Below, in pieces: positions 21,915 to 35,333 of a stretch of 64,000 bases of DNA (its first letter is position 1; each line of letters starts with the position of its first letter). The notes beneath the pieces were generated by a model, which saw nothing but the letters and a program-made list of their open reading frames with translations, made no database searches and was not told the DNA's origin. A program made the translations under genes and the position numbers. The stretch covers positions 27,447,001 through 27,511,000 of the forward strand of contig CM077592.1 in the NCBI GenBank assembly GCA_039657365.1, given 5' to 3'. This DNA is from Stephania yunnanensis (lineage: Eukaryota > Streptophyta > Magnoliopsida > Ranunculales > Menispermaceae).

Positions 21915-23289
21915 TTATAAAAGATTCTCGAAGATCGCTCATTTCCCTTAATACCTTCTACCTTTCAACTAATGATCTGAATTTAAATTTATGCAAAGAT
22001 TTGCGAATGTGGCTATTAACTCTTGGATCGATGCTTTTTGGGCATTTTTTTATGAAAAAATAACAATTTCCCCTTATTCCATATTTTAGATCTTTTTCTC
22101 TTATTTTAATTTTATTTTTTTATTGTTGGAAGTTTTATTTTTTTATGATCTTGGTATTTGCAGTTAAGTGACGGGGTTATTATGTAATGGTGTGGTGCAA
22201 CGGCCTGCTTTAATTAATTGGTTAATTATATACCAGGACCCTAAGCTCAAACCCACATGGACACTGCAGACAAGTCTAAGGCACACATGACAAGTTAAAT
22301 TATAGTTATTTTTGGTGTGTGCAAGTTATAATAGTTGTGTTATTTATTACTTATGTCGCACAATTAAATTGAGTTTAGGTAGTTGTGCTATTCATTATCT
22401 CTTAGTCGCGGTAATTTCATAACCGAGAGATGTTCTTAAAAAACATGTCGAGTCAAGCGAATAATGTGTTTGATATTTAAATGAATGAGAGAGCGATAGA
22501 ATGCAATCGGGTGTTAGTACAGGATTTGAGTGGATCAATGTTGATGTGACACATCACCTACCTAATTCTTAGGAATCTCTCTCTCTTTCTCTCTCTCTCT
22601 CTCACACACACATACATATACACACACAGATAAACATACATACACACACATAAATTTTTTCTTCGTCTCTAACTCTCCCTTCCCATCTCAATTGGTCTCT
22701 CCCTCACCAAGCTCTCCTCCCCCTCTCACTAGCTCCCTCAACTCGGTCAGTCACATCTCTCGTTCTCCATTCAGACTGCTCTCAGTGAGGATCATCCTAA
22801 ACCGAGGGAAGTGGCAGTTGTGATTGATTTTAATGTCGAAAATCGATGAGGCTTTCATGTTTATGGTGGTTGTTGTTATTATTTTTTATTTAAAAAGTAA
22901 GGAAAAAATGAAAATCGTTTCTTGATAGGCAAATATGTGGAGGCGAAGCAGGCTAGGTTGAGCCAACCCAGACCTAGGCGGTTTGATTAAGCTAAATTGA
23001 GCCCAATTCTTGGCCCAACACCTTATTAATTAATTTAAGAAATTAGAAATAAATTATGTTCTATTTTAATTGAAATAAATTACAGAAAAATAGGAAAATA
23101 GATAAAAGAATTAAAGAAAATCCTAGAAAAATTTGAAAAAATATAATAAATTAGAAAAAGGATAGGAAATTTGGATTTAGGATTTTTTGGGGTGTTTTGC
23201 ATCTCGGTTTAAATCACAAAACGCGCCACTACTAGAAATTTAGAAAATAAGTTTTAATTTTTGGTTTCAAATTATAAACTCATTTAATG
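21915..23289. other. Intervening sequence with pyrimidine-rich tract, no gene seen
   Basis: It contains a dinucleotide array (next entry) followed by a pyrimidine-rich stretch to about 22780. A similar CT-rich stretch flanks both ends of the 29893-52385 insertion. No open frame looks coding. It could be the transcribed leader of another old LTR, but I cannot show its ends. Confidence 0.3.
22576..22650. repeat. Compound (CT)n-(CA)n microsatellite
   Basis: Imperfect CT units run into CACACA and CATACA units over about 75 bases. Confidence 0.9.
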
Positions 23290-24781
23290 TGACGCTAAAG
23301 CCTTTAAAATGATACATTCAGATACTAGGGACTTAGCAGGCTATAGTCAAGGATTTATCAAACTTCTCTAGGAAAAAGTCTTTCAATATATTTTTATTAT
23401 ATTTTACTTTAATTTAACTAATTTAGTTAAAACGATAATTAAAATTCACTAATTTAATCTATAATATTATAATAATTAACTAAAGTAATTAAACTAACTT
23501 AACTATCATAATTCATTCACTAATATTCAAATCAATTTAAGTCAATAATAAATAAATATCTAAACAAACATGCAGAACAATGAAACATCAATCTATTTTG
23601 CATCCAAACATGTTACTTCAATCATATAGTCATGAACATACTTTATAATGCCCAATAGATCATCAAACTCTAATCATAATTAAGTAGACAACCATTAGCA
23701 GGTCGTCAATTCTCCTTATACAGGTGGAAAAACCACGTTTTAATTTCATTGAGCTAACACTATGAATACAAAAAGAAATTAACTTTCGGCAATATAATCC
23801 AATTAGACTTTGTGAAAACTTCGAACTAGTAAATCTATTACCTTCAGAAAAGTCACTTCAATATTAGATTTAGATATCAATTTCACCTAAGACATCTAAA
23901 TGGTAATAGACCTACCAAACAATCCTAGTGACTACTCTAAACCAGAAAATGAATATAAATATCACAATACAAATTCTAGACACTCCATGCAATACAAAGT
24001 TTATAATTAAAATCTGAAAATAATAATCTTTTAAATCAATGAATCAAAAAATACGATCGGTTTAAAGCATGAAGTACAAAATCATCTCATCATAACTACA
24101 TCGCAAACGGATCAAGTTCATGTTAGAACTTTGTTTAGATGAATGAACTACTCAATCATATTCATTAATAACATCGGAATAAATAAAATAAGAGAAATAA
24201 AAAAAAATATCTAGAATAAATATTTTGAATCTTTAAATCATCTCTAAAAGCAATGAACAATAAAGCAATAAACTAAAACAATAAACAATGGCTCTTAGAG
24301 CAATGAAATATTGATCAAGTACTCAAGGCAACTAATTTTTTAGCCCTAGGATTGTATATATAGTATTCTACGTAGTACATATCCCAAACTAACTCAAATA
24401 TCGCGTGGTTATCTGAGATCCTTGAAATCAAACTTAACAATTCCTCAGCATTTCATGTTTTAAGTGAAATCATTGGGAAAATCCCTAGAAAATAGCCTTA
24501 ATGTATCATCGATTTGAGTAGCGATTCCCAGTACAAATGCAAAATTGCTCAAGAATCGTTAGTTGTAATTTCCTATTTTTCCTTAATTTTCTTATTATTC
24601 TTTACATACTCTTTCTACTTGATCAAATCCTTCATATTTTTCCTATTTTACTCCATTTCTTCATATATTCCAATTATCACCTTAAATAATAAAAACAAGA
24701 GAAAATTCATTTAATATAGTCTTTTAAATCTAAAATCATCATAAAATATACTATAAAACATGTCTAATTATTAACTTATCA
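23290..24781 (-). repeat. LTR of the E2/E3 family, inverted relative to E2
   Basis: It ends at TTATCA (24781), which on the minus strand is the TGATAAGTTAATAATTAGAC start of this LTR family. From about 23345 upward it aligns with the reverse complement of 15135-16515 and directly with 35334-36908. The first 55 bases are diverged, so the left boundary is approximate. I find no polypurine tract, primer site or matching target duplication, so it is a solo or truncated LTR. A TATATATA stretch near 24355 is at the promoter position. Confidence 0.7.
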
Positions 24782-25011
24782 ATGATTGCTTGAGGTAAGT
24801 AAACCCATGAGAATGTCAGTTTAACACTCATTTTTGTTCAATGATGTTACCAGATGTTATTACTATTTTAATGTGTTAGTTAAGGCTTATTTGAGTACTC
24901 CATTCTCACGAGTGTCAGTGTATGGTCGAAAGGGTGGCATGGCTCCAGCCCAACACTCTCTTAATGATGATCCGAAAGCTCTTGTGTGGTATTAGCACGC
25001 TATAGATTACA

Positions 25012-28000
25012 TGTGTCTAACGGCCCAAGTAACTAGTAGTTAATTTGTTCTTAATTAAGGGTCAAAGACCCGTAATAAGGCATGAATGTGGGTAGTCAGA
25101 CACTTGGCACGAAGGCTGAGGTATATTTTATTTGTAACGCCCCAAGTCACTACAAACTGGGCCTCGCCGAGTACTTGTCCTACATAGACCGACGATCAAC
25201 TTCCACCAAGTTAGCGCAATCCTAGTCAGCCTCTCATTTCGAATTAATTTTACTTATTATCCATATTAGAATTATAATTTTCCTTGTTGATATATAGAAT
25301 TAAAGTTGGGATAACCTATATTTGGAAATCTCGCAAATAGTGTGATATCATGCACATAATTGGTGATAAATAGTATAATATGTGTATTGTATTATAAAGT
25401 GTACCTCACATCCCCAAGTACCCAAAAGCATTGAGACATTATGAATATATATAACCAAATGATAAAACAACATACGTAGTAAGAGTAATGGAGCAAGCTC
25501 TAAGGGTAGCTCAAAGGTAATCACCAAGTACAAGCTCCTTTCCCTTACTACTCGAGGGACCTGCATTTGTCATAAAAAATAGAGACAATTCCAGTGTGTA
25601 AAGCTAGAAAAGATTCAACAGTATTTTTGAATAATAAGTTGCATTATTCTCTACATCATGTGGATATTTAAATAAAGTTGTAAATAAAAAGACAAAGTGC
25701 ATGATAAATAGGCTAATCAAGTAAAGCAATGATAATTAAGCGGCAAGGAAGCAAATAGATAGGTAAATAGATAATCTGATCCCACATGCGAGTCATTAGA
25801 CCATAACACAGCTTGAAGATGACACAGTAGGCCTAAAGCCATTTTTAAGTTACTTGACATTACTTTTTAGGTATTGCGGACTCATCGAGTCACTTTTAAT
25901 AGCCCTTTAACTATGAAGATAATCTACAGTCCCCCGGACTCATTGGACTCAAAGAGAAGCTAAGTTGAATTCATATGCTTAACCCATGAGATGACACAAC
26001 TGGTGGACTACTTAGAACTTAGGCCACTAAGAAAAATGATGGAATACAAGTATTGCATGCTTTTAGAGAGATTAACAATAAGAAGTTGCATAGAAATAAC
26101 ATTGACACTCTTACTAGTTTAATTACCTCAAAATGCGATATTTTCCTTGCTAAATGCTGCTCCCATATGTCCTTACTACACTCTCGATACCCAACACTGA
26201 TACTCTAGGCCCATGATACCTATTAGAGTTCATTTGATATATGTTAAAGCTTATTTAAGTTTGACTATCTTAGTTCATTGTAAAACAGTCTACTGTTTTC
26301 CTCAATGTCTTTTCTACTTAACTTAGACCAATTCTCAACTTCAATAAGTCCTAAACAAATTTATGTTGAGTTCCTAGGGTCTCTAGTCGCTTATTCTTAC
26401 TATATTCAAAGGCTTGATGCAAATGAATAACTCCGAGATGCCTCTTTTATTCATTTTAAATACCCATATGACACTCAACTCGGCCAAAATGCCTAAACTT
26501 GGTGTTACAAGGTTGTAGGAATTTTTATTATTGTTTTGAAGTGTTATAGAATCATTTAAGTCCATTAGAAATCTTTTCAAGTTGGTTTAATGCATTGGTT
26601 TACGAAACAGTCCCCAAGGGACCTTAAAATAACTTCTAAAATCTTGATTTTTATGCAAATTGAGATTCAGATGAAACATCAGAGAGTTTTGAGAGTTCTT
26701 GGTATTAGTTCATTAAAGATTATTATCTTTAAACTAAGGTTGTTTACTGAAAAAATCTCAGTAATAAGATCAAAAACCAAATTTGAGACTTTAATTAAAC
26801 TTTAAGTCCTTATTTGTAAATATCGATCTCTTATTCGAAACAAGACTTGAAAACTAAATTGGACACATCGAAAATTCTTGAAACTCATTGGAAACCTTTA
26901 CTATGATCAAAAAACTCATTTTAGAAACTTTGGTTCCATTCCTACATCATTAGATGCTCATAACATCTTAAGTTAAAAATCAGCTCATTAAGTAAATAAA
27001 TTTCACCTATTTCAAAACTTATTTGGAGAATCATTCAAAACACCTCTGAATCATTTGGGACTCATGAAGAACCTAACTAATCTTAATTTAAGCTATTCTA
27101 GCAATTTTGGTTATTTATGGACTAGCGGAGGCCCCCGAAAGAGGTCCTAACATCGAAACACTTACAAAAAGAATATCTCGGTATACAAGAACTGATTTTT
27201 AGCCCATTTTTGATAAAGAAGATGACTCAATTTTTAATAAATATTGATCTTAAATTTTTGTTCTATGTATTAACTTTCCAAAATGTTAAAGTATGATAAA
27301 ATTCGATTAAAATTGAGAAAGTTATTCTCAAAATGCCAAAATAACTTAATTTGAAAGAGTTTTGTACCAATAGTGCTAGAAAATTCATAACTTCGAAACC
27401 ACACTTCCAAAAAAGTAAGTTGTGGTAAGAAGTTTGTCTAAACATCCAAGAATAACACCTAACAAACCATCCAATTCCAAGAATAAATGACAGACTTATG
27501 CTATCTAGCATTTCAATTATAAAGTTGGCATTTCATCAAACATGTACTATTTATGACATCATAAACATTAATGCTTGCTCAAAAATAACCACAACTATCC
27601 AGCCTTTGAAAACATTTAAGAAATTAATTTTAAAAGTAAAACCCCATTCTTTGAACAACCAATGACACAAAAATGGAGCATTATGTTTCTTGACCAATTT
27701 CAAACTTCATTAATTGGGCCCTTTAAAAGCTTTCTAATCATTATAATTGATATCAAGTTTTTCCCAAAGTGTGGCACATACATGAACCAAAAACATGTGT
27801 ATTTGAGCACGAAATCAAAAAACGTTTGTTTCTTAAGATTTGAATCACTTGTCACTTCAATTCCTTCTCTTGATTCACAAGTTCTTCTATCTCCAAATCA
27901 CGATATTTCACGACAAAGTTCATATGAATTTATGTCTTCCCTTAATGCAATTAGAGAAAAAAAAAACCATTTTTATAGTCCTCGTCATTATAATTTAGCC

Positions 28001-29397
28001 AATGAACTTTATATGTCTTAGTCACATAAATCTCTAGGAAGATCTACGACTCCTTATTTAATAGGACATGCATTCCACAGATGCACACTAATCTCCTGAA
28101 GTTTGTCAATGAAGAGATCCATAGATCCATATAATACACCAAAAGAATGATCTCCATTTAAGTCCCCTTAAATATTTCATTGCATTTAGTTGGTAAGTTA
28201 GGCTTCTAAATAACCATATGAGTATTTTCCTCAACCTTAGGGTAAATTTAGCATTTTCTCTTAAGTTAATTTTACCATTACCAAACTTTAGTTAATAAGC
28301 CATTCTAACTCAGTTTCATTAAACCTATTATTTTGGATGCATAATAAAACTTAAGTATTTCTTTATCTTCAAACTTAGACTAGTTAGATAGGTTTTATTA
28401 GAAAAACTTAGGTATCCATTTGATTTCATTTAGGTCTTAAGTTAAAACTAGCCAATATTGAAAGCTACAACAATTCTACCTTATGCATGCATATGCACAC
28501 AACTCGAAGTAAACCCTCATCCATTGAAGTTGAAGGTCAAAATAATGAGAATTTTCTATACTATAAATAGATTGGAATAATGTATCATATGTCATCAAAG
28601 ATAAATAAAACAATTGAATTATAACCTCAGTATCAAAGCTTGAGTTCTGACTGAGTCGCCACGTAGGACTGGCCAAGGCAATTAACTGGGATTATACATT
28701 TTCAGATCGTTACATTATTTTTAAGTGATGGATGCCTATTGTAATGTATGTGTGCACATAATACTTGAAATTTTATTTAGTTGGGTTACTTTCCTAATTC
28801 GGCGTGAGAGTGAAGTCATACCTCAAGATACGTGTGGGCATGAGAACTCAAGCAATGGATAGTATGGAAAATACCTAAATAGACCTTTATTTTATTTAAT
28901 GGAAGTCCCTTACTTAGGTTATGAAATTAAATTTTTTAAGTTTGGTCAAACTTTGTAAAAAAAAAAAACCTAAGTCCAAATATATTAGAAGGACTATTGA
29001 AATAGCCTCGAGATTTGCATAGGAGGAAACCCCATGACATTTGCTTGATGTTAGCCGGATTTAGTGAAGATTGATGGAATTAATGCTAACCCTTAATTCA
29101 TTTATAGATTCCTACTCAAAGCAAGATGTGTTGAGTTGGTGGTTTATTTAGTAGCTACATAAAGCATACTTAGGTCTTTTTTTTGTCAAAAATATACTTA
29201 GTTCTTAATCCCATGAGCTTATGCAAAAATATCAAGTTGAAATAAAGAAATTATGGAGATCTTCTTGCAGGTCACAAGGCTTTCAAGAGAGATTGGGTGC
29301 TTGGTTCTATACCTGTAGAAAGTGGAAGACATGAGACCAACAACCAAACCCTATGTATATTTTACTTACTCTTTTTACGCATTTCAAGGTCGTGGAC
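25012..29397 (+). repeat. Tekay-like LTR, copy C, split by a 3.58-kb solo LTR
   Basis: The start, TGTCTAACGGCCCAAG at about 25014, matches the start of copy A (TGTAATGACCCAAG at 29893). Positions 28715 onward match copy A from about 30010 (shared 'gatgcctattgtaatgtatg' versus 'gatgcctagtgtgatgtatg'). Joining 25132 to 28720 restores an uninterrupted alignment with copy A across the insertion point. The right part decays toward 29397, and no LTR end is seen there. Confidence 0.6.
25133..28714 (-). repeat. Solo LTR of 3582 bp, TSD TTATT
   Basis: The plus-strand ends are TGTAACGCCC and GATCGTTACA, so the insertion has the inverted TGTAACG termini. TTATT flanks it on both sides (25128-25132 and 28715-28719). 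The empty site is reconstructed by the flanking copy C. Orientation is judged minus, because its inner part matches, inverted, the plus-strand LTR end at 20930-21914. No primer site or coding motif is inside. The ORFs across this stretch (for example 27662-28021) look like chance frames in AT-rich DNA. Confidence 0.7.
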
Positions 29398-29892
29398 TGT
29401 GACATCTGAGAATCTCATAAACTTGATTAGTGACTAATTATGTATTATTTTTGAATTTTTATTGGAAATTAAATTTCTGAGGTGGGACCCACGCATTTCG
29501 GACTGGACAAGTTTCAATTTTTTTGTGTCGTCTGCAAAGTGAATGTAATATAATTTATTTGACTTGAAATATAGTCAAGTTGAGGTGTAGACATGGTGCC
29601 CACAAGTTTCGAAGCACATTGGAATTTTTCCCAATTTGTGACAAAATTGGGGTATTTTTCGAGATTTGATATTGGCTTTAAAATGTAGATAACCATGAAA
29701 TAAATAAATAAATATGGCAACTGACCACCGGGGCATTTAAGTTGTTAAGTAATGGATAAGTAATAATGGGTATTTTTCTCATTTGATGAAATTAAAACAA
29801 TGAAACAGTGAAAATCAAACCTAAGGTTTCAATCCTTACCATTTTTTATCTCTCTTCTTCGTTGATCCCCTACCTCATCTCTTTCTCAAAGC
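29398..29892 (+). repeat. Start of another chromovirus-like LTR (copy D)
   Basis: TGTGACATCTGAGAATCTC at 29398 has the form of a chromovirus LTR start. It ends in a pyrimidine-rich stretch that is cut by the insertion at 29893. The continuation may be 52386-52674 and then 62171 onward, which are equally non-coding and also pyrimidine-rich at first. That join is inference. Confidence 0.4.
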
Positions 29893-32093
29893 TGTAATGA
29901 CCCAAGATTCACTAATAGTAATTTAGTCCCTAATATGGGTTACCGAGCCGTGACGTGACCCGAAGGAGAGAACACGGTTCTAATACTCAGCGTGAGGATC
30001 GAAAAATATATTACTTTTGAGTTATAGATGCCTAGTGTGATGTATGTGTGTGCACTGTACTTGAGAATATTTATTTAGTGTTATATTTTATAAATTTGGC
30101 ATATAAGAGAAGACATGCCTTGAGATGCATGTTGGTATGGGATTGGGGTAAAGAGTGATGTGGAAATTCTTAATTTAGTATTATATGATTAATATAACTA
30201 ATCTAATTTTCCTATAGTTGAAATTATGTAAATGAGACATAAGTTAAGAAAATAAAACACTAAGCATTGATATGCCTTGGGATGCACATTGTCACTATTG
30301 TTTTGTAAGCTGTTGTATGAACGGTTGTTAACATGACTAAGTTAGTGGATTGTAGGACCAAGTATGAGCCATTATGTTTTTGTATGGATGCTTGTGTAAA
30401 CAAGATCAATGGTGTCAAATAAGCCTCACCAATATATAAGCAAGTTAATGGGATTTTCATGCAAAATCCATTTGCATTTCTTTCAAAGACAAGGAGACAG
30501 GGCTCTAGAGAGAAAAACCAACAAATTGTTGAATAAAGTTTGGTCAAATTAAGGAAGCTTTACAACTAGGTAAGCTAATCTACAACTACACTTCATTAAA
30601 TTCAACAAAGTATTGCAAGTTTTGGTTCAATTCTGGTTTTTCAACAATTTCAGTAGGCAAATGACTTTGAAAATCTAATTCTATATTTTGATTCCTTGTG
30701 AAATCTCACTAATTCTACTATAAGGAAAATCTGGATTTAGATTTGTTTTCATAAATATATGAGTTTTTTTAAGTTGTAAGACAAAATTGAAAAATTCTGC
30801 TTGGTGTTGTTATGAATGAGTTTTTATATTTTGGTTATAAATTTCTCATTTAAATTGAGATGGACTCATTCTGGTGGCATTTTAAAGCTAAGTCAAAGGA
30901 GAACAAATTTTGACACTGAACTATTTTGAAATTCGAATGTTTTCATGTCTAAAAATCCTTTGTACCTTCGATGGTAAATCTGAAATTTCTTGGTTCTTAG
31001 TTTTACTAATGTCCTATTGTTTTTAGCATAACTCCCTCATTTCTTATTGAATTTAACATTTCTTTTAGTATGATATTCTAAGATATATTTTTTGGCGTTA
31101 GTAAAAAAAATTAAGAGTTTTGAAGTTATGGTTTAGGAGAAATGAAACTTATAAAGTTGTTTGTTGTAATCTAAAACTACTTTGAGTCAATGTGCTGAAA
31201 CTTCCATATCTCCTTCGATTCTTATCGAAATTGTTCAAACATTATAGTTCTAAAAATCTAATCCTTGTGTCTAAAAACTTCCCTTCCTACTACAATGCGT
31301 AATTTTAATGGTTTGGTAATTGATTTCAACTCATAAGCTGTTGCACAAAAACTGTCTTTATTTATTAAAGTAGATTTCAACATAAACAAAGTATTAAAGG
31401 AGTTGATTGTGAAAAAATACAATTTATGACCACTTAACAAACTTAAAATAAGTTAAATTAAATTTGTTAGGACAGATTTAGAGCTTAGAGTGGACTTACA
31501 GTGTGTGGAACATGTGTTTGAAGTGATCGAGAGCTAGTATAAATTATGAATTGCGTGTATTTTAGGTAAGTAAACATGTTGAGGCAGTTATCTTAAATTC
31601 ATTCCATTATTGAGTTAATATACAATCATTTAGACTATTTTAATGTGAATCTTATATTTTTAATGACATGCCTTGTATGAACTTTTGTGTCTATAATTTC
31701 TTTCGCTATAATCATCACGTAACGACTTGTCGCATAAAATTCCTTGTTTTGTTTTTGTTCTATGATTGGATTCCTTTATTGTTGTTGACGTCAAAGCTAT
31801 AGAAATGTCTTTTTAATAGCATACTAGGATTTTTTTTACTTTCTTATTAGTGTATGTATAAGCTATGTTAATATGTTTGTTGGGTGACACTTGTTTGTAA
31901 AATCTACAACAGGAACTCTCGGATAGGCATGACTTGAGGAGCTCACCTTTGTAGAAACCCTGACTTTATGAGTTGCACAATACTTATGGTTAGAGTCCCT
32001 AGAGATATCGACACTCCATACAACTGATGTTTTACTTAATTCATGAGTAATGCGACTCACGATGTTAGATTCCATAGGGACGTCGACACTATT
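29893..32093 (+). repeat. LTR copy A of E6 (5' LTR, 3' truncated)
   Basis: From about 30288 it aligns with copy B from 49828 (for example the shared 'gttaacatgactaa' and 'accaagtatgagc'). Alignment stops at about 32093, within the GTTAGA..CC...GGGA.GTCG phrase, where the sequence turns into E4 protease. About 0.75 kb of LTR end is missing compared with copy B. Confidence 0.75.
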
Positions 32094-32520
32094 CAAAAAT
32101 CGAGGATTATAATTTCATTTCCTTTTGGATGTACTTCATATCCATTAATAAAGACTATCTTCTCTGCATCATTGCTCTCATCGATACTTATTATGATCTT
32201 CTTCTTTCTTACGTACAAGTTTGCATTGGCAGTATTCAAAAATGGCCTTCTAAGTATCATAACCACATCATCATCTATATTATGATCAATTACCTTAAAA
32301 TCCACGATTAATGTGAATCTACCCACATTCACGTGCATATTTAACACTCTTCCTATAGTTGGTATCAACTTGCCATCAACTACTTGCAAATTTGTCATAT
32401 CGGGACAATTGATCTTCAAATCGACACACAACGTGTCCATTATTAGCATGACATTGACTTAGGCTCCCATATCACATAAGGCATTTCTAAATCGGTGCCC
32501 ATCGATGCTTATTGATATGT
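32094..32520 (-). pseudogene. E4 protease, truncated
   Basis: Upstream of the open frame lies NALCDMGA then a stop and VNVML, the Athila-type active site (CDLGAS.NVMP in relatives), with Met for Leu and TAA for Ser. The open frame (32449-32094) holds MILRRPFLNTANANLYVRKK, the second retropepsin motif (ILGRPFL.TA.A.IDV). The reading frame ends at the deletion junction, before RT would begin. The protease would process the polyprotein; this copy cannot. Confidence 0.75.
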
Positions 32521-32899
32521 TTATTTCTCCCAGATCTCCTTTTGATTGATTGAATCCTTGGAATGAAATTGAACTTTGGTTCCAATTTCCTTGGAACTAC
32601 CATTATGTTATTTTCTTTTATTGCTTCTTCAAGAAGTCTGTTATCTTTTTGTTTGGTTTTCCTTTGTTTCTTCACATTCATGTTATTTTTCAAGGCATTT
32701 ATTCTTTGTTACATGAATCTTTCAAGTTTATCTTGCTTCAATTTCATTCCATTCTTATGCATCTCTTCAAGCTTCCTCATAGCCAAAGTTTTAACTTTTT
32801 TATTGCTTGTACATCACTTGCTTTTGTCTTGGCTCATTCGTTGTCGTACAGCTCATCATGTTAATAGCACTAATGTTCTCATTGGGATTAGTGATCGTG

Positions 32900-34120
32900 T
32901 TACTCGAAAACTGTCATTCTTTCCTTGAGTTCAAGGCAATGGCTAATTGTTCAACTTGTCCCTTTAAATTCTTGATGGATTATTATCTCTCATCATCCAT
33001 CCTCTTCATAGCTTGCTTCACTCCTTCCATCTCTTTCTCGTGCTTCTCATGACGCTCCTTATTATTCAAATCCATGGCATACAAGAGTTTCTCAATTGAG
33101 TTCAATCAATTCTTATCCTCACTCTGCCCTAGCTTCCCCTGTTGGACTTGCTGGTCAAAGATTGGAGGTAACTTCAGTACGTTACCAAGATTTTCATACA
33201 AGAATTTCAGGTGGTTGTTGTTGTTGTATCCTTGATAAAACCTTTAAGGAGTCATTCCTCTTAATCTAAAGTTGTTTCCATAGCCTTTATTGTTCATGAA
33301 GTTAACATTTTCATATTCCTTGTTGCATGTCCATTTGGTAAACCACCGTGGCTTGGTGATTAATCGGTTGTTGTATTGCATGCACTTGCATACCTTGGTA
33401 TCCCATTTGAAGCTTTGCCATTTGATTCGCAGCTTGCGAATCAATTTCATATACGCCCGTTGGTTTCCTCATTATGGAATGAATAACGGCTATAGAGTTT
33501 TGAGACATAAGATCAAGGATATCCAATGCTCCATGCTCATCCTTGGTTAGTAGAGAACCTCCTGCAATAGCATCTACTAGTTTTCTCTTATTATGGTTCA
33601 TTCCATAGAAGAAAATCTAGAGTTGTACACTTTTCAAGTATTTGTGCCCCAGACATCTCCTCAACATCTTTTTGAATATTTCCCAAGCCTCGCCAAGAGA
33701 CTCGACATCTTCTTGTTTGAATTGATTGATTTCTAGCTTCCTTTCACCTATTTAACTTAGGGAAAGGACTTGCCTATGAATCTTTCATTGATTTTCACCC
33801 AGGAGGTCATACTCCTTACATTTAGTCCTTGATACCAAGATTTGGCTTTATCACCCAATGTGAATTGGAAAAGTCTCATCTTGATCACCTCTTTTGTAAC
33901 TTCGGTAATGTGCGCGATATCTCACTACTCTAAGAAATTCTCTACATGTGCAATTGGAACTTTATGGGCTAGGCCGTTAAACAAACTATTTTGCACCATG
34001 TTGGTTAGAGACGGCCTCAGTTCAAACTTAGTGGTGTTGGTTATAAGCCTCATCACTCTGTTGTATGTCTCTTGAACTTTTGGCTTGAAGTAGTAACAAA
34101 GGCATCTCTGTCCTTGCACT
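32900..34120 (-). pseudogene. E4 gag, broken
   Basis: The N-terminal motif is KFELRPSLTNMVQNSLFNGL, followed by VENFLE (34119-33925). After stops comes KEVIKMRLFQFTLGDKAKSW (about 33900-33830), the typical gag capsid phrase. ARLGKYSKRC and KLVDAIAGGSLLTKDEHGA follow (about 33680-33560), then a Gln/Met-rich region (33601-33311). No zinc knuckle is visible in the remainder. At least three frame breaks occur. Region 32521-32900 is the acidic/basic linker toward protease. Confidence 0.72.
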
Positions 34121-34448
34121 ATATCCTACACTACGAGATCACCTTCTGGTTGATTATTCTCTCTGTCTTTTGTTGGTTTCTTGTTTGATCCTCAACTATC
34201 TTAATTCCTTTATTTTTCTTTCCTTTGTTGTTTTTGTCAATCTCATGGTCGTAAGGCACTAAGTCTTTCTATCCTTTGCTATGCATGCACTAGTTATCCC
34301 TTAAAAGAAAACACAAAATATTAAGTACATAAAGTCGAACTTGATACTTAAGCCTTTTTTCTTTTTTCTTTTTTTGAACTTGAAATTAATGTACCTAAAA
34401 TAAAACTTAGAAACTTTTCAAAATAACTAATTTTAAGTCGTAACCTAT

Positions 34449-34464
34449 CCCCAGTAACGGCACT
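34449..34464 (-). other. E4 primer-binding site
   Basis: The minus strand reads AGTGCCGTTACTGGGG, a mutated TGGCGCCGTTGCCGGGG, six bases inside the CA end of the 5' LTR. Confidence 0.75.
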
Positions 34465-34470
34465 AAAACA

Positions 34471-35333
34471 TGATTTGTGTGTCGCAAGTATAACAACTCG
34501 CTTGTTATAAAACTGTAACTTACTTACATTGACTACATATATCTTCCTTAGGGAATGATATATGCACTCACTACATACTTAGCTATAATAACTTTATTGC
34601 TAAGGAACTCCTTTTAAATGGTTTTATAATTAAACTAAACTAATTATTCTAACGAATCAATGCAATTTACTTTAAACTCTTAAAATAAAACAATCTTCAT
34701 TCATAACTTTACCTAGGTAATGAAATATTATGCTTTTCAACCACTTTATAATCTTTATAATGTTAAGTGCAGTGCCTAATTAGAATAGAAAGATTTCCTC
34801 CAAATCCACTTTAATCCATTCTTGTAACGGAAAAGATTCGAATGTGCAAACTAGAACTCTAATTATCAATGTGCATAACGTAAGCTCTACATTACATTAA
34901 TATTTCAAATCTTCAGCTTCACAACCAATTAAGTTTACTATCCATGTCTCCCTAATCAACAACTATCGCTCGATGTTGTGTATTTTACAGTTGCACCGTT
35001 CATATCCAATGTAAAGTTTTTAATGACCATGATAACTTCTAAAATCTAATATCAACAAGTACGTGATCAAGATGTTCGTAGCATTATGCTCAAAATCAAT
35101 GCAAATTCTAAGAATTTCAATTTTATATTTCTTCTCTACTCATTTTCAGATCATAGCATTCATACCATAGGATCCATTGATCAATAAGATTAATAGATTA
35201 CTCATAGTTCATTGAATCAATAATACACATAGTGGTATTCATTAAGATCAAAGATATATTGACATAATTTAAATAAATCAATGAAAATAATATCCAAATA
35301 AACACACATGGGTCATCAATGTCTGACATGTGT
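34471..35333 (-). repeat. E4 5' LTR, inner part
   Basis: It begins TGATTTGTGTGTCGCAAG beside the primer site and aligns with the first 0.85 kb of the solo LTR at 9027. At 35333 it is interrupted by E3. The target duplication ATGTC (35329-35333 and 49216-49220) marks the break. Confidence 0.85.

Noticed and set aside
23285..24786. Target duplication for the inverted E2/E3-family LTR
   Set aside because: No 5-base match is found at either plausible boundary; the left end is too diverged.
27662..28021. 119-codon plus-strand ORF
   Set aside because: It lies inside the 3.58-kb solo LTR defined by TTATT duplications; composition is that of random AT-rich frames.
32550..32928. Two overlapping plus-strand ORFs over 100 codons
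   Set aside because: They are antisense shadows of the E4 gag-protease linker.
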